Assembly (NCBI RefSeq): GCF_900108335.1
Contig: NZ_FNVT01000008.1
Span: forward strand, 124,001 to 188,000
Length of the DNA stretch: 64,000 nucleotides
Reading direction: 5' to 3'
Source: Nonomuraea solani
Lineage (GTDB): Bacteria > Actinomycetota > Actinomycetes > Streptosporangiales > Streptosporangiaceae
The position numbers and the translations under genes are program-made. Under the pieces are notes generated by a model, which did no database searches, was not told the DNA's origin, and saw only the letters and a program-made list of their open reading frames with translations. Of the stretch, positions 24,141 to 32,198 are shown piece after piece; the stretch's first letter is position 1; each line of letters opens with the position of its first letter.

Positions 24141-25493
24141 GTGGAGCTCGACGGCGCCGGCCTGACCTGCGCGCAGGTTCACGAGGTCGCGTACGACGGG
24201 GCCCGGGTCACGATCACCTCTCTCGATCGGGCCCGGGCCGCGTGGGTCACCGCCCAGCAACTGACCGGCCCGGTGTACGGGCAGAGCACCGGGGTGGGCG
24301 CCAACAAGGACGTCACCTTCGAACCGCCCGGCCTGGGCCTCGACCTGCTGCGCAGCCATGTGTGCGGGGCCGGGCCGCCCGTCGAGCCCGCCCGCGCCAG
24401 GGCGATGCTCGTGGTCCGGCTCAACCAGCTCCTCGCGGGCGGGTCCGGCATCGACCCGGCGGTCTGCCCGGTGCTCGCCGACGCGATCAACACCGGCCAC
24501 ACCCCGCCCCTGCACGCCTACGGCGCCATCGGCACCGGCGACCTCACCGCCCTCTCCGCCACGGCCCTGTGCCTCCTGGGCGAACTCCCCTGGCACCACG
24601 ACCCCGGCCCCGCAACCGACCGCCCCGGCGCCTCCGTGCCGCCGCCCCTGTTCGCGCTGGCCGCGAGTGACTCGTTGCCGTTCATCAGCTCCGGGGCCGC
24701 CACGCTGGCCGATGCCGCGCTCGCCTGTCACCGTCTGCGGCTCCTGCTCGAAGCCGCCATCGACGTGGCCGCCGTCTCGTTCACCGCCGTGGACGCCTCC
24801 GCCGAACCGCTGGCCGCCGCCGTACAGGAGGCTCGCCCGCACCCCGGACAGGCCGTCGTGGCCGCACGCCTGCGCGGCCTGCTCGCCAGGGAGGGCGTCT
24901 CCCGCGTCCAGGACCCGTACGGCTACCGCGCCCTCGCCCAGGTCCACGGCGCCACCCTCGACCTCCTCAACCGGGCCATGGCCACGATCGAGACCGACCT
25001 CAACTCCGCCACCGAGAACCCCCTCATCGCCGGCGACCTTGCCTGGCACAACGGCAACTTCCACTCGGCCCCCGTCGCCCTGGCCCTCGACGCGCTGCGG
25101 GCCGCGCTCGTGCAGACGGCCCAGCTCAGCACGGCCCGCCTGGCCAGCCTCATGGACCCGGCCTACACCGGCCGCCTGCCGTTCCTCTCCGACCGCCCCG
25201 GCGGCTCAGGGGCACTGATCCTGGAATATGTCGCCCAGGACGCCCTGGCCGAGCTGCGCCACCTCGCGACCCCGGTGACGACGGGCACGGCGGTGATCTC
25301 CCGGGGCACCGAGGACCACGCCGGCTTCGCCACCCAGGCCGCCCGCCACACCTTGCGCAGCCTGGAGCCTCTCGAACTCATCCTGGCCTGCGAACGCACC
25401 GCCGCCCTCCGCGCACTCGGGCCGCCCACCCCGGACGGCCCCCTCACCGACGCCCTGAACGACTCCCTCCGCGCCCTCCGCAGGGAGGAGTAG
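24141..25493 (+). CDS. Aromatic amino acid/histidine ammonia-lyase family enzyme with variant MIO triad
   Basis: The 450-residue protein is a HAL/PAL-family lyase by every surrounding motif: catalytic Tyr in VYGQSTGVGANKD (Y46), RVQDPYGYRALAQVHGA, NSATENPLIAG, WHNGNFHSAPVALALD and ISRGTEDHAGFATQ. The cofactor loop, normally G-S-V-G-A-S-G-D-L, reads G-A-I-G-T-G-D-L (residues 128-135). The Ala-Ser-Gly that cyclises into MIO is therefore replaced by Gly131-Thr132-Gly133. The protein is about 50 residues shorter than HutH, mainly at the C-terminus. It may form a threonine-derived MIO analogue, use another mechanism, or be a non-lyase. GTG starts eight bases after the holin-like stop, without a clear ribosome site. 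No other hut gene is adjacent. Confidence 0.88.
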   Translation: MELDGAGLTCAQVHEVAYDGARVTITSLDRARAAWVTAQQLTGPVYGQSTGVGANKDVTFEPPGLGLDLLRSHVCGAGPPVEPARARAMLVVRLNQLLAGGSGIDPAVCPVLADAINTGHTPPLHAYGAIGTGDLTALSATALCLLGELPWHHDPGPATDRPGASVPPPLFALAASDSLPFISSGAATLADAALACHRLRLLLEAAIDVAAVSFTAVDASAEPLAAAVQEARPHPGQAVVAARLRGLLAREGVSRVQDPYGYRALAQVHGATLDLLNRAMATIETDLNSATENPLIAGDLAWHNGNFHSAPVALALDALRAALVQTAQLSTARLASLMDPAYTGRLPFLSDRPGGSGALILEYVAQDALAELRHLATPVTTGTAVISRGTEDHAGFATQAARHTLRSLEPLELILACERTAALRALGPPTPDGPLTDALNDSLRALRREE

Positions 25494-25506
25494 AGGTCAG
25501 GACACG

Positions 25507-26496
25507 TCAGGACACCTGGGCGACCGAGCCGCGCTGCCGGAGGGTCGGCTTCTGCACCACCCGGCGGCGCCGCACACCCCCGTCGGCCGCCGCCGAGATG
25601 AGCCGCACCGCCGCCCGCACGATCCCGTCGATGTCCCAGTCGACCGTGCTGAGCCCCGGCGTGAGCAGCCCCGACATCGGATGGTCGTCGTAACCCATGA
25701 CGGAGACGTCATCGGGCACCGACAGCCCCAGCTCCTGCGCCGCCGCGTAGACCCCGTAGGCGATCGAGTCGGCGAAGCAGAACACGGCGCTCGGCTTCTC
25801 CCCCGACAGCAGCTCGTGGGCGGCGGCGGTGGCCCCGGCCAGCCCGTGCGGCGCGGTGGCGACCTCGATGTCCAGCCCCAGCCGGTCGGCCTCGGCCGTG
25901 ACGTGCACGTCGGCCGGGCGGTCGGGCGTGCTGTCCTGGGTCGGGGTGAGCACGGCGATGCTGCGGTGGCCCTGGGCCCGCAGGTGCTCCAGCGCGAGCG
26001 TCACCCCGGTGCGGTTGTCGAAGACGACCTCCCCGGCCGTGCCCGAGATCGAGTCGCCGATCGCGACCACCGGCACCGACTCGCACAGCTCGGGCCAGAA
26101 CTCCGCCGCCGGGTCGATCGACTGCACGATCAGGCCGTCGACACGCTGGTCACGGAGCTGCTGGGCCAGGGCCCGCTCCCGGGCCGGGTCGCCCACCGCG
26201 TCGAGGATCAGCGCGTAACGGTCCTTCTCCCGCAGGCCCCTGCTGATGCCGACCGCCAGGGACTGCTGCCACAGATCCTCCAGCGACCCGCACAGCAGGC
26301 CGATCATCCCGGTGCGTCCGCTGGCCAGGGCTCTGGCGATGGGGTCGGCCTCGTAGCCGAGCTCGGCCGCCGCGGCGCGCACGCGCTGCATGGTCTCCTC
26401 CGACACCTGCAGGCCGCGCAGCGCGTAGGAGACGGCCGCCGGGGACAGCCCCGTGGCCTGTGCCACCTCACGGATCGTCGCTCTCTTCCGAGGCAT
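25507..26496 (-). CDS. LacI-family transcriptional regulator
   Basis: The 329-residue repressor has an N-terminal HTH (ATIREVAQATGLSPAAVSYALRGLQVSEETMQRVRAAAAELGYEAD) with hinge helix ARALASG. A periplasmic-binding-protein-like ligand domain follows (MIGLLCGSLEDLWQQSLAVGISRGL, DGLIVQSIDP, FDNRTGVTLALEHLRAQGHRSIAVL, SAVFCFADSIAYGVYAAAQELGLSVPDDVSVMGYDDHP, LSTVDWDIDGI). It is divergent from the amidohydrolase/dioxygenase operon. Three tandem 12-bp LacI-type sites lie in the shared intergenic region, so it very likely regulates both directions. Confidence 0.95.
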   Translation of the reverse strand: MPRKRATIREVAQATGLSPAAVSYALRGLQVSEETMQRVRAAAAELGYEADPIARALASGRTGMIGLLCGSLEDLWQQSLAVGISRGLREKDRYALILDAVGDPARERALAQQLRDQRVDGLIVQSIDPAAEFWPELCESVPVVAIGDSISGTAGEVVFDNRTGVTLALEHLRAQGHRSIAVLTPTQDSTPDRPADVHVTAEADRLGLDIEVATAPHGLAGATAAAHELLSGEKPSAVFCFADSIAYGVYAAAQELGLSVPDDVSVMGYDDHPMSGLLTPGLSTVDWDIDGIVRAAVRLISAAADGGVRRRRVVQKPTLRQRGSVAQVS

Positions 26497-26564
26497 TCGA
26501 CCAGCCTATTGCGTTCCACCGACGGAAGCGGAGCCTTGCCAACGGCTTGTCATGGGGGCGGCCG

Positions 26565-26617
26565 TTGACAATAACGATGTGAAGCGGTTCACTGAACCGT
26601 ATCACTGAAACGGTTCA
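26565..26617 (+). promoter_or_regulatory. Promoter with three tandem LacI-type operators
   Basis: A perfect -35 box TTGACA (26565-26570) is followed at 17 bp by TTCACT as a possible -10. Three 12-bp sites, TGAAGCGGTTCA (26580-26591), TGAACCGTATCA (26593-26604) and TGAAACGGTTCA (26606-26617), are spaced exactly 13 bp apart with a single C between them. They cover the -10 and start region. All fit the TGAA-N4-TTCA half-site pattern of LacI-family operators, the middle one with one mismatch. Confidence 0.8.
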
Positions 26618-26688
26618 CAAGTTCAATGTCACAGCCGCCACAGGTTTACATGTAATGTGAGTAGGAAATAGGGGGAGAGGTGAGACCC

Positions 26689-27549
26689 GTGAGCATCGAT
26701 GTGCATCAGCACCTGTGGACGCGTTCGTTCGTCGACGCTCTGCGCGCCCGCACCTCGCCGCCCTTTCTCGACGGCTGGACGCTGATCCTCGACGGCGAAC
26801 CGCCGTACGAGGTCGATCCCGCCGACCACGAGGGGCGCGACACCACCGGCCTCGACCTGGCACTGGTGTCGCTGTCGAGCCCGCTGGGCATCGAGTTCCT
26901 GCCGCCCGAGGAGTGCTGGCCGCTCATCGACGCCCACCACGAGGGCGCGCTGGCGCTGGGCGAGCCCTTCGGGGCCTGGGCCTCGACCTGCCACAGCGAA
27001 CCCGACCCCGGCCGCCTGGCCAAGGATCTCGCTCGCGGGTTCGCCGGCCTGCAGATCCCCGCGACGGCGGCGCCCGACGACCGGCTCCTGGAGGTGCTGA
27101 CGGCGGCAGACCTGCCGCTGTTCGTGCATCCGGGGCCGGCCGCCCCTGCTGAGGGGACGCCGCCGTGGTGGCCGGCGGTGGTGCCGTACGTGCAGCAGAT
27201 GCACGCCGCCTGGCACTACTTCCACGCGGTCGTGCGGCCGCGCCATCCGAGGTTGCGCGTCTGCTTCGCGCTGCTGGCCGGGCTGGCGCCGCTGCACTCC
27301 GAGCGCCTGATCGCCCGAGGCGGCAACGGACGCGGCCAGGTCGACAGGAACTTCTTCGTGGAGACCTCCTCGTACGGCCCGCGCGCGATCGACGCGATCG
27401 TCCGCGAGCTGGGCATCGACGTCGTCGTCAACGGCTCCGACGCCCCCTATGCCACCGCACCCGACCCTGGACTCGGTACGGCCGCCGGCCACGCCATCAG
27501 GGTCGTCAACCCCCGTCGATTGCTTGCCGGAAAGGAGACTCGTACGTGA
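26689..27549 (+). CDS. Amidohydrolase (metal-dependent hydrolase/decarboxylase family)
   Basis: The 286-residue TIM-barrel enzyme begins with the metal motif IDVHQHLWTRSF (HxH) and has LPLFVHPGPAAP, a later His-rich stretch MHAAWHYFHAVVRPRHPRLRVCFALLAG and the terminal Asp in VVVNGSDAPYA. This fits the ACMSD-like amidohydrolase_2 group, which includes decarboxylases and lactonases. The second GTG in frame (26689) is chosen because GGGGGAGAGG lies eight bases upstream; GTG at 26680 is possible. Its stop overlaps the next gene's start (GTGA). The operon is under LacI control. The substrate is unknown. Confidence 0.85.
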   Translation: MSIDVHQHLWTRSFVDALRARTSPPFLDGWTLILDGEPPYEVDPADHEGRDTTGLDLALVSLSSPLGIEFLPPEECWPLIDAHHEGALALGEPFGAWASTCHSEPDPGRLAKDLARGFAGLQIPATAAPDDRLLEVLTAADLPLFVHPGPAAPAEGTPPWWPAVVPYVQQMHAAWHYFHAVVRPRHPRLRVCFALLAGLAPLHSERLIARGGNGRGQVDRNFFVETSSYGPRAIDAIVRELGIDVVVNGSDAPYATAPDPGLGTAAGHAIRVVNPRRLLAGKETRT

Positions 27550-28085
27550 GCACTGAACAGATCCAGGGCGGGGGCACCTGTGCCCGGCTTCCCGAGCGGG
27601 CGCTGGATCGGCGTGAGCTGCGTGACCTGGTGAACGACCTGGCCGCCCGCCCTGAGGAGTGGCGCGAGCTGGTGGAGTTCCCCGAGGACGGCGGCCGCCA
27701 CTACGCCTCGCTCTACCGGGACTCGTACGTGGACGTCTGGCTGCTCTGCTGGCGCCCCGAGGACGACACGGGCTGGCACGACCACGACCTCTCCTCCGGC
27801 GCCGTCCACGTCGTGCAGGGCGCGCTGAAGGAGTGCAACCCGCGCATCGGCGGCGAGCACCTGGAGACCGTCGTGCCGGAGGGGCAGTCGTTCTCCTTCG
27901 GGCCCGACCACATCCACCGGCTCACCGGCGCGGTGGACGGCAGCGTCTCGATCCACGCCTACTCGCCGCCGCTGTGGCGGCTCGGGCAGTATTCGATCGA
28001 CGGAACCGGCGTCATGCGCCGCGTCTCGGTGAGCTACGCCGACGAGCTCAGGCCGATGGACGACCCGATCGGCTCGGTGGCCTGA
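27546..28085 (+). CDS. Cysteine dioxygenase-type cupin (thiol dioxygenase)
   Basis: The 179-residue cupin has the CDO_I layout: YVDVWLLCWRPEDDTGWHDHDLSSGAVHVVQGALKE supplies iron ligands H78 and H80. GQSFSFGPDHIHRLTGAVDGSVSIHAYSPPL supplies the third His (about H124). Such enzymes oxidise cysteine or 3-mercaptopropionate-type thiols to sulfinates with Fe2+ and O2. It is translationally coupled to the amidohydrolase, so both probably act on one sulfur-containing or similar substrate. Its last 38 bases overlap the 3' end of the opposite-strand FhuF-like gene. Confidence 0.87.
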   Translation: MSTEQIQGGGTCARLPERALDRRELRDLVNDLAARPEEWRELVEFPEDGGRHYASLYRDSYVDVWLLCWRPEDDTGWHDHDLSSGAVHVVQGALKECNPRIGGEHLETVVPEGQSFSFGPDHIHRLTGAVDGSVSIHAYSPPLWRLGQYSIDGTGVMRRVSVSYADELRPMDDPIGSVA

Positions 28086-28722
28086 GCACGCAGCAACTTC
28101 CGCAGGGCTCGGCGTCGGGCAGGGTGATCCAGAGACAGCAGGTCCTGCGGAAGTAGGCGTCGCCGGCGGGCTCGACCAGCCCGTCGACCGGCCGGCCCAG
28201 CTCCGCCAGCAGCTTCATGTAGTCGGCCCGCACGATCGAGGTCAGCGGGTGGGCGAACGCCTCCGCCGTGGACCCCCACAGGGTGCGCTCGCCCACCTTG
28301 GCCATCGAGCCGAGCACCCTGACCAGGGGAAGCTGCGCCTCGATGAGCACCTCGCGGATCGCCGGGGCGCCTGTCCCCCAGCTCACGCGGGTGGCCGCGA
28401 TCGTCACCCCGGCGTCGGACTCCTTGACGTAGGTGTCGTCCAGCCGCATCATCGGCACCCGCCCGTCCAGCGCCCACCCGAGCGCCATCGGCAGCGTGTG
28501 CCAGTATCCGTACGTCTTCCAGAACAGCGCCGCGCCGACGTGCCGTGGCGCGTTCCAGCGCCCGGCCGTCTCGTCGACCAGCCGCTCCAGCGCCGTGTAC
28601 GGCTCCAGCACCAGCTCGCGGACCGGCGTCCAGCTCTCGTCGGGCTCGATGACCAGGCCGGGCTCGACCCCCAGCACCCCGCCCCGCCCGTCGGCGACCC
28701 GCTGGAGCGTCTCGGTCAGCAC
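28048..28722 (-). CDS. FhuF-like (2Fe-2S) ferric-siderophore reductase
   Basis: The 224-residue protein ends with the FhuF cluster motif: Cys195-Cys196, ten residues, Cys207-x-x-Cys210 (RRTCCLWITLPDAEPCGSCC). This binds a 2Fe-2S centre used to release iron from hydroxamate siderophores in the cytoplasm. AALFWKTYGYWHTLPMALGWALDGR is the usual central region. An iron-box palindrome lies about 20 bases upstream of its ATG, inside the end of the neighbouring MFS gene, so DmdR/IdeR-type iron repression is likely. No siderophore uptake genes are adjacent apart from the MFS protein. Confidence 0.9.
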   Translation of the reverse strand: MLTETLQRVADGRGGVLGVEPGLVIEPDESWTPVRELVLEPYTALERLVDETAGRWNAPRHVGAALFWKTYGYWHTLPMALGWALDGRVPMMRLDDTYVKESDAGVTIAATRVSWGTGAPAIREVLIEAQLPLVRVLGSMAKVGERTLWGSTAEAFAHPLTSIVRADYMKLLAELGRPVDGLVEPAGDAYFRRTCCLWITLPDAEPCGSCCVLRPPSRSGRPSA

Positions 28723-28735
28723 GCTGGCACCCCTC

Positions 28736-29908
28736 TCAAAGGTTAGGTTTACCTAAGGTAGCAGGACGTCCGGCGAACCAGCCGGCCACGAGCTGCGCGA
28801 CCAGCACCCCGAGCCCGGCCATCAGCGGCACCGACCAGCCACCGGAGACCTGCCGCAGGAACCCGAACAGCAGCGGCCCCAGCGCCGCGATCACGTATCC
28901 GACGGACTGGGCCACGGCCGAGAGCGCGGTCACCGTGGTGGGATCGGCCGGGCGCAGCGCGATGATCAGCAGCGCCAGCGCGAACGAGGCCCCCTGCCCG
29001 ACCCCGAGCACGATCATCCACAACCACGGGACGGTCGTCGGGGCCAGCAGCACGCCCAGGTAGCCGAGCACGGTCAGCACGCCCGCGCCCACCACGTACG
29101 GCACCTGCGAGGCCCGCCGCCCGGCCAGCACGGGGACCGCCAGCGAGGTGCCGACCTGGACCAGGTTCGTCAGGCTGAGCAGGTAGCCCGCCTGGTCGGC
29201 GGGCAGGCCGGCCTCCAGGTAGATCGTCGGGAGCCAGGCCAGCATGACGTAGAAGGTCAGCGACTGCAGGCCCATGAGCGCGGTGATGTACCAGGTGACG
29301 CGGCTGCGCAGCACCATACCGAACGGCCTGGGCCCGTTCTGCGCGCCCTCCCGTTCACGCAGCGCCTGGGGCAACCAGAGCAGGGCGGCCAGCAGCGCGG
29401 GCACGGCCAGCAGCGCCGAGACGCCGCGCCAGTCGTAGCCGGTGACGCGCTCGATCGGGATCACCAGGGCGGAGGAGATGGTGGCGCCGCCCACGACGGC
29501 GGAGACGTACACGCCGGTCATGAGGTTGACCTTGGCCGGGAAATGCTGTTTGACGACGCCGGGCATGGCGACGTTCATGACGGCGATCGCGATGGCGGCC
29601 AGCGCGGAGCCCAGGTAGAGCACAGGAGCGCCGTCGAGGACGCGCAGCACGACGCCCGTCGCGATCACCAGCAGGCCCGCCAGCAGCGTGCGGTCGAGGC
29701 CGATCCGGCGCGCGAGCAGCGGCGCGAGCGGCCCGAAAACGCCCAGGCAGACCACCATGACCGTGGTGATCGCGCCGCCGCCGGCGGGTGAGAGGCCGAC
29801 GTCGTTCATGATCTCGTCGAGGAGCGGGGAGACGCCCGCGATGGCCGGACGCAGGTTGAGCGCGGCCAGGACGAACCCCGCCACGAGCACGGCTGATCGG
29901 AGCGACAT
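28736..29908 (-). CDS. MFS transporter, CynX/NimT-like
   Basis: A roughly 390-residue membrane protein with about 12 helices (VLVAGFVLAALNLRPAIAGVSPLL at the start; GVYVSAVVGGATISSALVIPI; TWYITALMGLQSLTFYVMLAWLPTIYLEAG; SVGYVIAALGPLLFGFLRQVSGGW). The N-terminal 'LNLRPAIAGVSPLL' and 'FYVMLAWLPTIYLEAG' are hallmarks of the cyanate/nitroimidazole (CynX/NimT) branch. An ATG six codons upstream (29926) is an alternative start. It precedes the FhuF-like gene by 13 bases, so both could be co-transcribed. A GACAACGTTGTC operator lies just upstream. Confidence 0.9.
   Translation of the reverse strand: MSLRSAVLVAGFVLAALNLRPAIAGVSPLLDEIMNDVGLSPAGGGAITTVMVVCLGVFGPLAPLLARRIGLDRTLLAGLLVIATGVVLRVLDGAPVLYLGSALAAIAIAVMNVAMPGVVKQHFPAKVNLMTGVYVSAVVGGATISSALVIPIERVTGYDWRGVSALLAVPALLAALLWLPQALREREGAQNGPRPFGMVLRSRVTWYITALMGLQSLTFYVMLAWLPTIYLEAGLPADQAGYLLSLTNLVQVGTSLAVPVLAGRRASQVPYVVGAGVLTVLGYLGVLLAPTTVPWLWMIVLGVGQGASFALALLIIALRPADPTTVTALSAVAQSVGYVIAALGPLLFGFLRQVSGGWSVPLMAGLGVLVAQLVAGWFAGRPATLGKPNL
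28743..28756 (-). promoter_or_regulatory. Iron box (DmdR/IdeR-type)
   Basis: TTAGGTTTACCTAA closely fits the half-sites TTAGGT/ACCTAA of the actinobacterial iron box. It is followed within five bases by GTAG. It lies 20 bases upstream of the FhuF-like start while encoding the last residues (LGKPN) of the MFS protein. Confidence 0.7.
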
Positions 29909-29934
29909 AGAGGACCACTCTCGCATAAGCCCTT

Positions 29935-29946
29935 GACAACGTTGTC
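29935..29946. promoter_or_regulatory. LacI-type palindromic operator
   Basis: GACAACGTTGTC is a perfect 12-bp palindrome between the divergent MFS and LacI genes. The first bases belong to a TTGACA hexamer (29933-29938). The same palindrome, extended to 16 bp, occurs at 45095-45110 upstream of the sugar ABC operon. Confidence 0.75.
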
Positions 29947-29976
29947 TGCCCCTCCCGAGTAGGAAATGATCCTGGC

Positions 29977-30981
29977 GTGAGACCGACGATGAAGGACGTC
30001 GCCTCGGCGGCGGGCGTGGCGCTCAAGACCGTCTCGCGCGTCGTGAACGGTGAGCCCGGCGTGCACCCGGCCACCGCCGAGCGGGTGCGCACGGCCATCG
30101 ACCGGCTGGGCTACAGCCGCAACGAGAGCGCAAGGGTGCTGCGCAGGGGCAGGACCGCCACGATCGGGCTGGTCATCGAGGACGTGGCCGACCCGTTCTA
30201 CGCCGGGCTGAGCCGGGCCGTGGAGGCGGTCGTCATCGACCACGGCTGCCTGCTGCTGAGCGGCTCGTCCGGCGAGGAGCCCGGCAGGGAGCGCGAGCTG
30301 GTCGAGACGTTCTGCGCGCGCCGGGTCGACGGCCTGATCGTGGTGCCGGCCGGCGACGACCACACCTACCTGGGGCCCGAGCTGGAGGCCGGCACACCCG
30401 TGGTCTTCGCGGACCGGCCGCCGGGGGCGGGGCTCGACGTGGACACGGTGCTGACCGACAACGCGGGCGGGGCCGGGCAGGCGGTCCGCCACCTGCTGAC
30501 CCACGGCCACCGCAGGATCGCCTTCCTCGGCGACCATCCGGCGATCTTCACGGCGTCCGAGCGGCTGCGCGGATACCGGGCCGAGCTGGGCGGCCTCTAC
30601 GACGAACGGCTGGTGTCGATGCGGCCGCCGTCCCTGGAGTCGGTACGCGGCGACCTGGCCCGCATGTTCGCCCTGGACGACCCGCCGACGGCGCTGTTCA
30701 CCGGCAACGGCCGCTACACCGTCACCACCCTGCGGGCGCTCGCGGGCCGGCGGGCGGCACTGGTGGGGTTCGACGACTTCGAGCTGGCCGACCTGCTCGC
30801 CCCCGGGGTGAGCGTGATCGCACAGGACCCGTCCTGGATGGGCCGGGTGGCCGCCGAGCTGCTCTTCCGCCGCCTGCGCGGCGACGCGGGCCCACCGGAG
30901 CACATCGAGCTCCCGGTCCGCCTCATCCCGCGCGGCTCGGGCGAGGTCCCCTCAGACGACACGTACGGGCTCCGGCCGTAG
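29977..30981 (+). CDS. LacI-family transcriptional regulator
   Basis: The 334-residue repressor begins with the HTH (TMKDVASAAGVALKTVSRVVNGEPGVHPATAERVRTAIDRLGYSRNESARVL). The ligand domain follows (TIGLVIEDVADPFYAGLSRAVEAV, CARRVDGLIVVPAGD, VFADRPPGAGLDVDTVLTDNAGGAGQAVRHLLTHGHRRIAFLGD, ALVGFDDFELADLLAPGVSVIAQDP). GTG is the annotated start, with the ATG five codons in as an alternative. A perfect palindrome lies 31 bases upstream, as for autoregulated LacI genes. The identical site upstream of the sugar transport genes near 45.1 kb suggests this is that operon's repressor. It overlaps the convergent MFS gene by 30 bases. Confidence 0.94.
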   Translation: MRPTMKDVASAAGVALKTVSRVVNGEPGVHPATAERVRTAIDRLGYSRNESARVLRRGRTATIGLVIEDVADPFYAGLSRAVEAVVIDHGCLLLSGSSGEEPGRERELVETFCARRVDGLIVVPAGDDHTYLGPELEAGTPVVFADRPPGAGLDVDTVLTDNAGGAGQAVRHLLTHGHRRIAFLGDHPAIFTASERLRGYRAELGGLYDERLVSMRPPSLESVRGDLARMFALDDPPTALFTGNGRYTVTTLRALAGRRAALVGFDDFELADLLAPGVSVIAQDPSWMGRVAAELLFRRLRGDAGPPEHIELPVRLIPRGSGEVPSDDTYGLRP

Positions 30982-32139
30982 GGTGCGGGCCAGGGCGAGC
31001 GCGATCAGGACCCCCGCCCCGCCCGCCACCGCGATCGCGTACCCGGGCGCGACCACCTCCCCGAGCGCCCCCACCATGGCCGCCCCGGCGGCCTGCCCCG
31101 TCATCAGCCCCGCGGACTGCAGCCCGAACGCCTGCCCCCGCACCGCCTCGGGCACCGCGTCCACGAACCGCCGCTGCAACCCGAGCTGGTACGCCAGCCC
31201 AGCGGTGGACACCCCCGCCAGCACGGCCGCCCAGCCGATCCCCGGCATGGCCACGAACCCCAGCCACGGCACCCCGAGCGCCACCGCCAGCGGCAACGAC
31301 AGCCGCTCCCGCAGCTCCGGCGCCGCGAACCGCCCCACCGCGAACTCCCCGGCCGCCATCCCGACGGCCGCCGCCGCCAGCACGACCCCGGCCTGCCCCT
31401 GGCCGCCGAGGTAGGGCACCACCATCGCCTCCGCCCCCGCCAGGCACACGCACGGCAGCCACTGCGCCAGCAGCAGCCCGCGCACCCGCCCGTCGGCCAG
31501 CAGCCGCCGGTTCACCCGCAGCGTCTCCCGTACCGCACCCTGCCGGGCCACGCCCCTGGCCGCCCGGTACGGCAGCCCGGCCCGCAGCACCAGCGCCGCG
31601 ACCAGGGACAGCCCGGCGGTGGCGGCCAGCGCCCCGGACGGCCCCGCGAAGGCCAGGAACGCGCCCCCGACGGCCAGCCCGGCGACCTGCGCGCCCGCCG
31701 AGGCCACGTTGAGCAGCGACCGCCCCAGCACGAACGCGTCCCCGGGCAGCACCTCGGGCAACATCGCCGCCCGCGCCGCGAAGAACACCGGCGAGAACAG
31801 CCCGGTGGCCAGCACCAGCGCCAGCATCGCCCACACCGGCAGCCCCGCGTACGCCAGCAGCAGGCAGGTCACCGCCCGCACCAGCTCGCCCACCACCATG
31901 AGCGCCCGCGGCGGCACCCGGTCGGCCAGCGAGAGCAGGAACAGCCCGCCGAAGATGTAGGGCAGCCACCCCGCCATGTACGCCGCCGCCGACAGCCCCG
32001 GGGAGCCGGTCCGCGCGTACACCAGCACGGACAGCGCCAGCATCTTGATCATGTCCCCGCCGACCAGCAGCGCGAAGCTGCCGAACAGCACCCGGAACTC
32101 CTTGACGGCGAACACCTCGCCGAACGTCGCGCTCTTCAC
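30952..32139 (-). CDS. MFS transporter (drug exporter-like)
   Basis: The 395-residue membrane protein has about 12 helices and resembles the enterobactin/macrolide exporter-like MFS group. It starts FAVKEFRVLFGSFALLVGGDMIKMLALSVLVYARTGSPGLSAAAYMAGWLPYIFGGLFLLSLADRVPPR, with the loop-2/3 LADRVPPRALMVVGELVRA; later VPEAVRGQAFGLQSAGLMTGQAAGAAMVG. It is divergent, with only 59 bases between starts, from an ArsR-type winged-helix regulator that probably controls it. The substrate is unknown. Confidence 0.9.
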   Translation of the reverse strand: MKSATFGEVFAVKEFRVLFGSFALLVGGDMIKMLALSVLVYARTGSPGLSAAAYMAGWLPYIFGGLFLLSLADRVPPRALMVVGELVRAVTCLLLAYAGLPVWAMLALVLATGLFSPVFFAARAAMLPEVLPGDAFVLGRSLLNVASAGAQVAGLAVGGAFLAFAGPSGALAATAGLSLVAALVLRAGLPYRAARGVARQGAVRETLRVNRRLLADGRVRGLLLAQWLPCVCLAGAEAMVVPYLGGQGQAGVVLAAAAVGMAAGEFAVGRFAAPELRERLSLPLAVALGVPWLGFVAMPGIGWAAVLAGVSTAGLAYQLGLQRRFVDAVPEAVRGQAFGLQSAGLMTGQAAGAAMVGALGEVVAPGYAIAVAGGAGVLIALALARTLRPEPVRVV

Positions 32140-32198
32140 GACTGCGATGGTGCGGGCCCGCCTCGGACACTCGCGATTCCTTCGGATATAACCGAAAC

